A DNA stretch of 64,000 bases, taken from assembly GCF_001949145.1 (NCBI RefSeq), contig NW_019091355.1, forward strand, positions 5,922,699 through 5,986,698. Direction: 5' to 3'. This document shows, one piece after another, positions 45,281 through 64,000 of the stretch. The translations under genes were made by a program, and so were the position numbers. The DNA is from Acanthaster planci. Lineage: Eukaryota; Echinodermata; Asteroidea; Valvatida; Acanthasteridae. The notes under the pieces were generated by a model. It was not told the DNA's origin, ran no database searches, and saw only the letters and a program-made list of their open reading frames with translations. Each line of letters begins with the position of its first letter. Position 1 is the stretch's first letter.

Positions 45281-45438
45281 CTAGATTCCAGTGAAATGTG
45301 GGTCAATCATTGTCAATTGACCACCGTGTGTGTTGGAGATACAAAATTAATTATTTTCCAAATTTTAGGCCTAAGTGTTTAATTTGGAAGTTACGCCTAG
45401 GCCTACGCTACATTCTGCAGGATTGATGAATGTGACAA

Positions 45439-47567
45439 TGTTACGCCCCAACTATCCCTGTGACAGTTCCAACTGCAGTGCTGCTGTTGGACTGGCCCAA
45501 CTATTGTTGACCAATTTCTGTAGAAAATTTCTCGACCTTATGCATGTTTATGCATCTCACACTTGACACAATTCATCTAAAATATGGCACTTTATATTTG
45601 GCGCATGCATCGTTTGAGGTCCTGATTTCGAGGGGCCCTGTTTTCATGTCCTTACCTTCTGCATTGCACCGCATGATGTAGACAACTTCGAGTGACGTAA
45701 TATACCTTCAGACTTGCTAAAGATCTTCTCTTCTCACCGTTGACCATGTTGACTGAGAGATGTTTGATGTTAAGGTTATAGCGGTAAGTTGAATATGTAG
45801 AGTGTATGTATTTAGGGCTAGTTTACGAGATACAAAAACGTTCTACATTGTGGGGGCAATTATATTCATTACAGTGTCTTTTAAAGTTTCAGATTACAAT
45901 GTTTCAAAGTCGTTCGTGCATGACTGAAGTCACGTGGCTCCACTGACAGCAGAGCATGGGGGGAAAGAACGGACGCTTAGAAAAGACATGTTTCTTATCA
46001 TTTTCTCACAGCCTGGCAAATCATTTTGCCCTCACATTTGGAGGGATGAATTAACATGTTGCAAAGCTTATTTTTTCCCTGATACTTTTCAATCTTTGCA
46101 TGCATATTAAACATCTAAATTAATACTAATTAATACTATACTAAATTAATTTCTAAAAAGGTAATTCAATGTAGGTTTCTTTTCTTTCATTCTTTCAACA
46201 AATATTAAAATGACAAGGTTTTTTACAATTAAGGCCTACAAAATGAAAAATACACTATTGTGAATATTTGTTTTGAAAAAGAGAGATTATAATAAATATT
46301 CATTAGACCGTAGATATTACAACCAACATGTGACATCCGACAGCAAAATACTTTCTTGCAATGTTACTTTCTCATCTTGCAGATCATGTACATAGGCCCA
46401 GTGTTGCGGTGTAGGGCAAGTGCCTACAGGAACTGTTCACCATCAATGCTTACAAAAGCATGTTGGTGCGTTGTTGATGTGAATGAACCAAAGAAGCCTC
46501 GTGTGATTTCTCCTCCTCAACCTGATCCAAGTCATGCTCCTGCACCAGAACACAATCACTTCAGAGTACCACCACTACCGTCGCCGATGATGATGACAGC
46601 AACTCAGAGATTGATGGCAGTGACAAGTGCCGTGTTTTCCACTGATTTCAACCCATTGAACTTGCTAACTCCATCAATTTAACATGGGGCCAGTGTATGT
46701 TAGAAAACTGCTTGCACTCGATACACATCAATTCCTGTTGCAGTGCCACCCCTCTCCTGGCAAGGGATACGTTTTGTTATCACACCTTGTCACAGTCTCC
46801 CATGCTTCCAACCAACAGAGGAGTAAATCAGTGCAGTTTCCTTCCTTTGTCAGCAGATTTCCCTGGAAAAAATATAAGCCATATTTTCAGTTCAAGCATA
46901 TTATTATGGTTAATGAAATAATCTCCATATTAAGCACCAGAACATGTTTCAGTTTTAGAAAGAAATGAAAGTGTGTTCAGTTTAAAACATTTGTCAATTT
47001 ATTACTTTCATGTTTAATGAAAAATAAACATGAGGGCAGTTGGGAAAAACCCATAAAACACAGGCAAACTTTAGAGTCAAAAGCAAAGAGACATCTGCAA
47101 TAGTTTTATTATTATTTGTAATTTGAAATTTAAAATCATTTCAATATTCTGTGAGGTTTAAAAAAAAGAGAAAAGACGTCTTCCGACAATAAAGGATAAG
47201 ATTAAGTCGCACAAAACGCAACCGCACGGCTGCTAACATTTATTTTATGCATGGCTTCACTTGGACACCATACATGCACCTCTGTATAACCCTTGAAAAT
47301 AGGTCACAGTCAGCGATGGGTGGCGCGTTCGTGAGAGCATCGAAGATCACTCCGTTGGGCTGAAGCTGTGAAGGTCATCAAGTGCTGATCGTTGTTTTGA
47401 TATTGCATGTACATGTAACTATAGGGAAGGTGATTAGGACAGTAGTTGATATCTTGCATTAGTGTTTTTTTTTTTCAAACCAAATAAAAAGCCTTATTCC
47501 TTTGGAAACCTATAGTTAGGTTGGGCCCAACTATAGTTGGGTCTGATGCTGTAGTTGGGGCATAACA
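45439..47567. mobile_element. 2.1-kb TIR DNA transposon just upstream of SKP1
   Basis: Ends are TGTTACGCCCCAACTA (45439-45454) and its inverted copy at 47552-47567, with one mismatch in 16. They are flanked by a 4-base direct repeat ACAA (45435-45438 and 47568-47571). Subterminal CCCAACTAT repeats occur at both ends. An open frame at 46381-46682 follows a strong acceptor (CTCATCTTGCAG) but I do not recognise it; an overlapping frame is acidic (ADDDDSNSEIDGSDKC). The superfamily is not assigned. The element ends 107 bases before the SKP1 start exon. Confidence 0.6.
45700..45783 (+). promoter_or_regulatory. Possible non-coding 5' exon/promoter area of SKP1
   Basis: Because the SKP1 ATG abuts an acceptor, a 5' UTR exon must exist upstream. 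The best donor seen in the upstream 2.5 kb is GCG|GTAAGTT at 45784, following a stretch without splice acceptors. It falls inside the 2.1-kb TIR element described separately, so either the transposon carries it or the choice is wrong. Confidence 0.2.
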
Positions 47568-47671
47568 ACAATGACACCTTTCCTGGTTCTGGATCTGTTT
47601 ATTCTCAGAATCTCATCCTTGCACACTGAATACACATACATTAGTCACAGGTCAGTTATTGTTATTTTTGA

Positions 47672-61584
<13,913 letters not shown>

Positions 61585-64000
61585 ATGCCCTTTCTACAGA
61601 TCAGCACATAGGTCACCCTTACCATTTCTTACCTAAATACATGTACTTCCCAAATTCGCAACATGCAGGTACATCTTAAATTGAGGCTCACTTGTAACAG
61701 TGCATCTTGGATTATTGCCTCAGACATATATCTCAGCTATGCCTTTGAGACAGATGGTTTCTTTTGTACTGCTGCCAGATCTTTACTGTATATACATGTA
61801 CATGTCATGGAAGACGAGAACTAACACACAAATCCGGGATTGGTACATTCTGTGAAAACTGTGCAATGAACAATTGAAGTTTCACAAACTAACATAAAAG
61901 TAAGGGGGTATGTGCACACACTTGGCGCACTGACCGGTGATTTCTATAGATCTGGGTTTTTACAAACGTTTGACATGAATTACTCATTCATATACTTGTG
62001 GATTATAGCGGCATTGAAGTAAAATAGTTCTTACTTAGGAAATAAATTAACAGGTTTCTTTTCATGAAAACAAATATGTGCTAAGACTTGTCTTAGTTTG
62101 TGAGAATGCAAATTACGGCAACTGTCAATTCTCAGCGCAAGACATATAAAGAAATGAAAATTACAGGGACAGTAAATTCTCTGCCCAAAACGACCCTTTG
62201 TTTGTGGTGACAGTGACGATGTGTGCACATTGTACCTGGAAGGGCCCACTTCCCCTGAATGATTATTAATCGTACCTAAAATGTAGTTAGTGTATGCTTA
62301 ACTTTGTTAATACATGTTCGGCAGTCGTCAAGAGTTGACAGTTGTTGAATGGTTGATTGTATGATGAGGATAAAACTGAACCTTTAGCCATAAACAGCTG
62401 TTGGGAAATTATACAGTAGCTGACACCTTAAAGGGAAATAACTCACAATTACATGTTAAAATGAAGAAACCAGGACTTGGATTTAGTAGTTTGCTAGTGT
62501 ACATATGCTCATGTCTTGGATGGGTAAAACTTCTCATGAAATTGACATTGCTCCTTTTCAAAAATTATCTTTTGAATCATCCTGTTTTGCATCATTTTCA
62601 TGAATATAAATACTGTACTCTGGGAAAGGGGGGCTGGCTGCCATGCAAGCTTTGAAAAAAATTACAAGCATGACGTTTGTACCTAGCATCAAAATCATTT
62701 ATTTCACCATGTCAGTTCGCATGCTGCAGGAGGTGAAATGTCGGGAAAAAAGATTTCTATATGCACTCTTGTGAAAATGATGGAAAAAAAACGTATTTCT
62801 CCTTACCCCTCCTGAAAGAAAGACAGACCAAAATTCGACCAGGCTGAAAATTTCGAGCCAGCAGTAGGAAAATCAAGTTTTATTGCCAGCAACTGCAATA
62901 TTTCTGCAGACAGAATGTTTACTCGGGGTCACTGAAAAGTAACAGTGGGGTAGTGGAATTTTTAACCATCAAAATTACCTACATGTACTTCAGCTTTGGT
63001 TTGGGGTACTTCATCACAAGTAAAACCCCATTTGATGATGGATTTGTCTTTATGGCCTTTGAGAATTGTTCCTCTTAGTTGAACAATATTTTAATTGCTG
63101 AAAGTGTTGTTTGGGCTTGTTGTTTGATAGATGAATTACTTTATGAATACATGTATGTACCGGTAGCTTGTTGGCTTGTTGTACATGTTAGAAGAAAGAG
63201 TGTTGAAATCCAGTGCCAAGAAGTGTGGTTTTAAAGATTTCTCAATGATGACTGCAGAAAAAAACAATGTGAAGGGAATTTTTCGTTTGTAAAATATTGT
63301 TGGCTGTTGTGCACCGTTTTATGGGAGCATGATGAGTGTACCTGCAGTCCCAATTATGAAATATAGGCAGATATAAAAAGTGAGAAATGTGCATGTTTGT
63401 TATGACACAGAGTTTGTAACATGCAGATGGAACGAAGACTGGGTGTAGACACATACAGTTATCATTGTATACCAGGAAGGCCTGTGCAATGGGCTAATCC
63501 TACATCATGTCGGACGTTTTGGTTCTCAACAAAATACATGTACCTGACAGTACCTGTCTGTTGGTTTTTCTGTACAATAGCTGTACAACAACTGCCCACT
63601 GCTGGGGTTTTCATAAGTGTGAAGTGACTACTTGCTAAGATGTACCATGCTGCTTAAAATGTTCCCTGGGCAACATTGAATAAAAGACACGTACATGTAC
63701 CTCCCACTGCGCCAGAGAATTTTAAATTACGAATGGAAAAGTCACGACTTTTCCAAAACACTTCAGATATCATTCAGACTTAGGTTCTATTAAGTCAAAG
63801 ATTTGAAGTAAAGTTAATTCATTTTTCCCTTTTATTTCAAAACTGCTTTTCCTTAACAGTTACACCATAGACGAATATCTCTTTGTACTGTTAACAATGC
63901 TAAAGTTGTCAGGTGTTCCCTGCTTTGCTGATGTGTTCATGTAACTTTCAATTATAGACCTCTTCAGTATAAATAGACATCTAGCGGCCACAAATTGTGA
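61585..64000 (+). other. SKP1 3' UTR and downstream flank
   Basis: No further gene is seen to the window end. AATAAA hexamers at 62041-62046 and 63679-63684 are candidate polyadenylation signals; I cannot tell which is used. The stretch is AT-rich with scattered TACATGTA motifs, and open frames on both strands look like chance. Confidence 0.5.

Overview
The window is animal nuclear DNA. Genes are split by spliceosomal introns, many exon borders carry GT/AG sites with matching phase, non-coding DNA is rich in short inverted-repeat transposons, and the motif TACATGTA/GTACATGTAC is strikingly common. AT-rich composition, this motif load and a secreted SRCR/kringle/PAN/F-lectin/LDLa mosaic gene suggest a marine invertebrate, most likely a non-vertebrate deuterostome (echinoderm, hemichordate or lancelet). 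I cannot fix the species from sequence alone.

Layout. (1) Positions 62 to about 25,800 on the minus strand, with a likely signal-peptide exon at 32,874-32,933, hold one large multi-exon gene whose 3' end runs off the left edge. I could join 20 consecutive exons (3,393 coding bases, 1,131 codons) with matching intron phases. The order is acidic leader with a dibasic site, SRCR, kringle, kringle, PAN, PAN, kringle, F-type lectin/discoidin (FTP), LDLa, PAN, LDLa, SRCR, LDLa, then unknown. Every boundary between domains is a phase 1 intron, the mark of exon shuffling. A 668-base run of N lies in the intron that splits kringle 3. (2) Positions 31,010-31,829 on the plus strand hold a compact three-exon candidate gene (100 aa, unrecognised), antisense and inside the first intron of the mosaic gene if the signal-peptide exon is right. 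(3) From 33 to 45 kb the DNA is mostly intergenic: hAT-like MITEs, foldback elements, a degenerate AT-rich tandem array and a few weak candidate exons. (4) Positions 47,675-61,584 on the plus strand hold the complete coding sequence of SKP1 (four coding exons, 162 aa), the adaptor of SCF ubiquitin ligases. Its first coding intron (9 kb) contains a 2.7-kb DIRS-like tyrosine-recombinase retrotransposon with inverted terminal repeats and an internal complementary region, and a second TIR element. A 2.1-kb TIR transposon ends about 110 bases before the SKP1 start exon. The window ends about 2.4 kb past the SKP1 stop, in 3' UTR and flank.

The two well-supported genes have no visible functional link: one encodes an extracellular adhesion/recognition mosaic, the other a housekeeping intracellular adaptor. 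The rest of the information is in mobile elements, several with diagnostic target-site duplications: TTAA for two piggyBac-type MITEs and 8 bp for three hAT-type MITEs.
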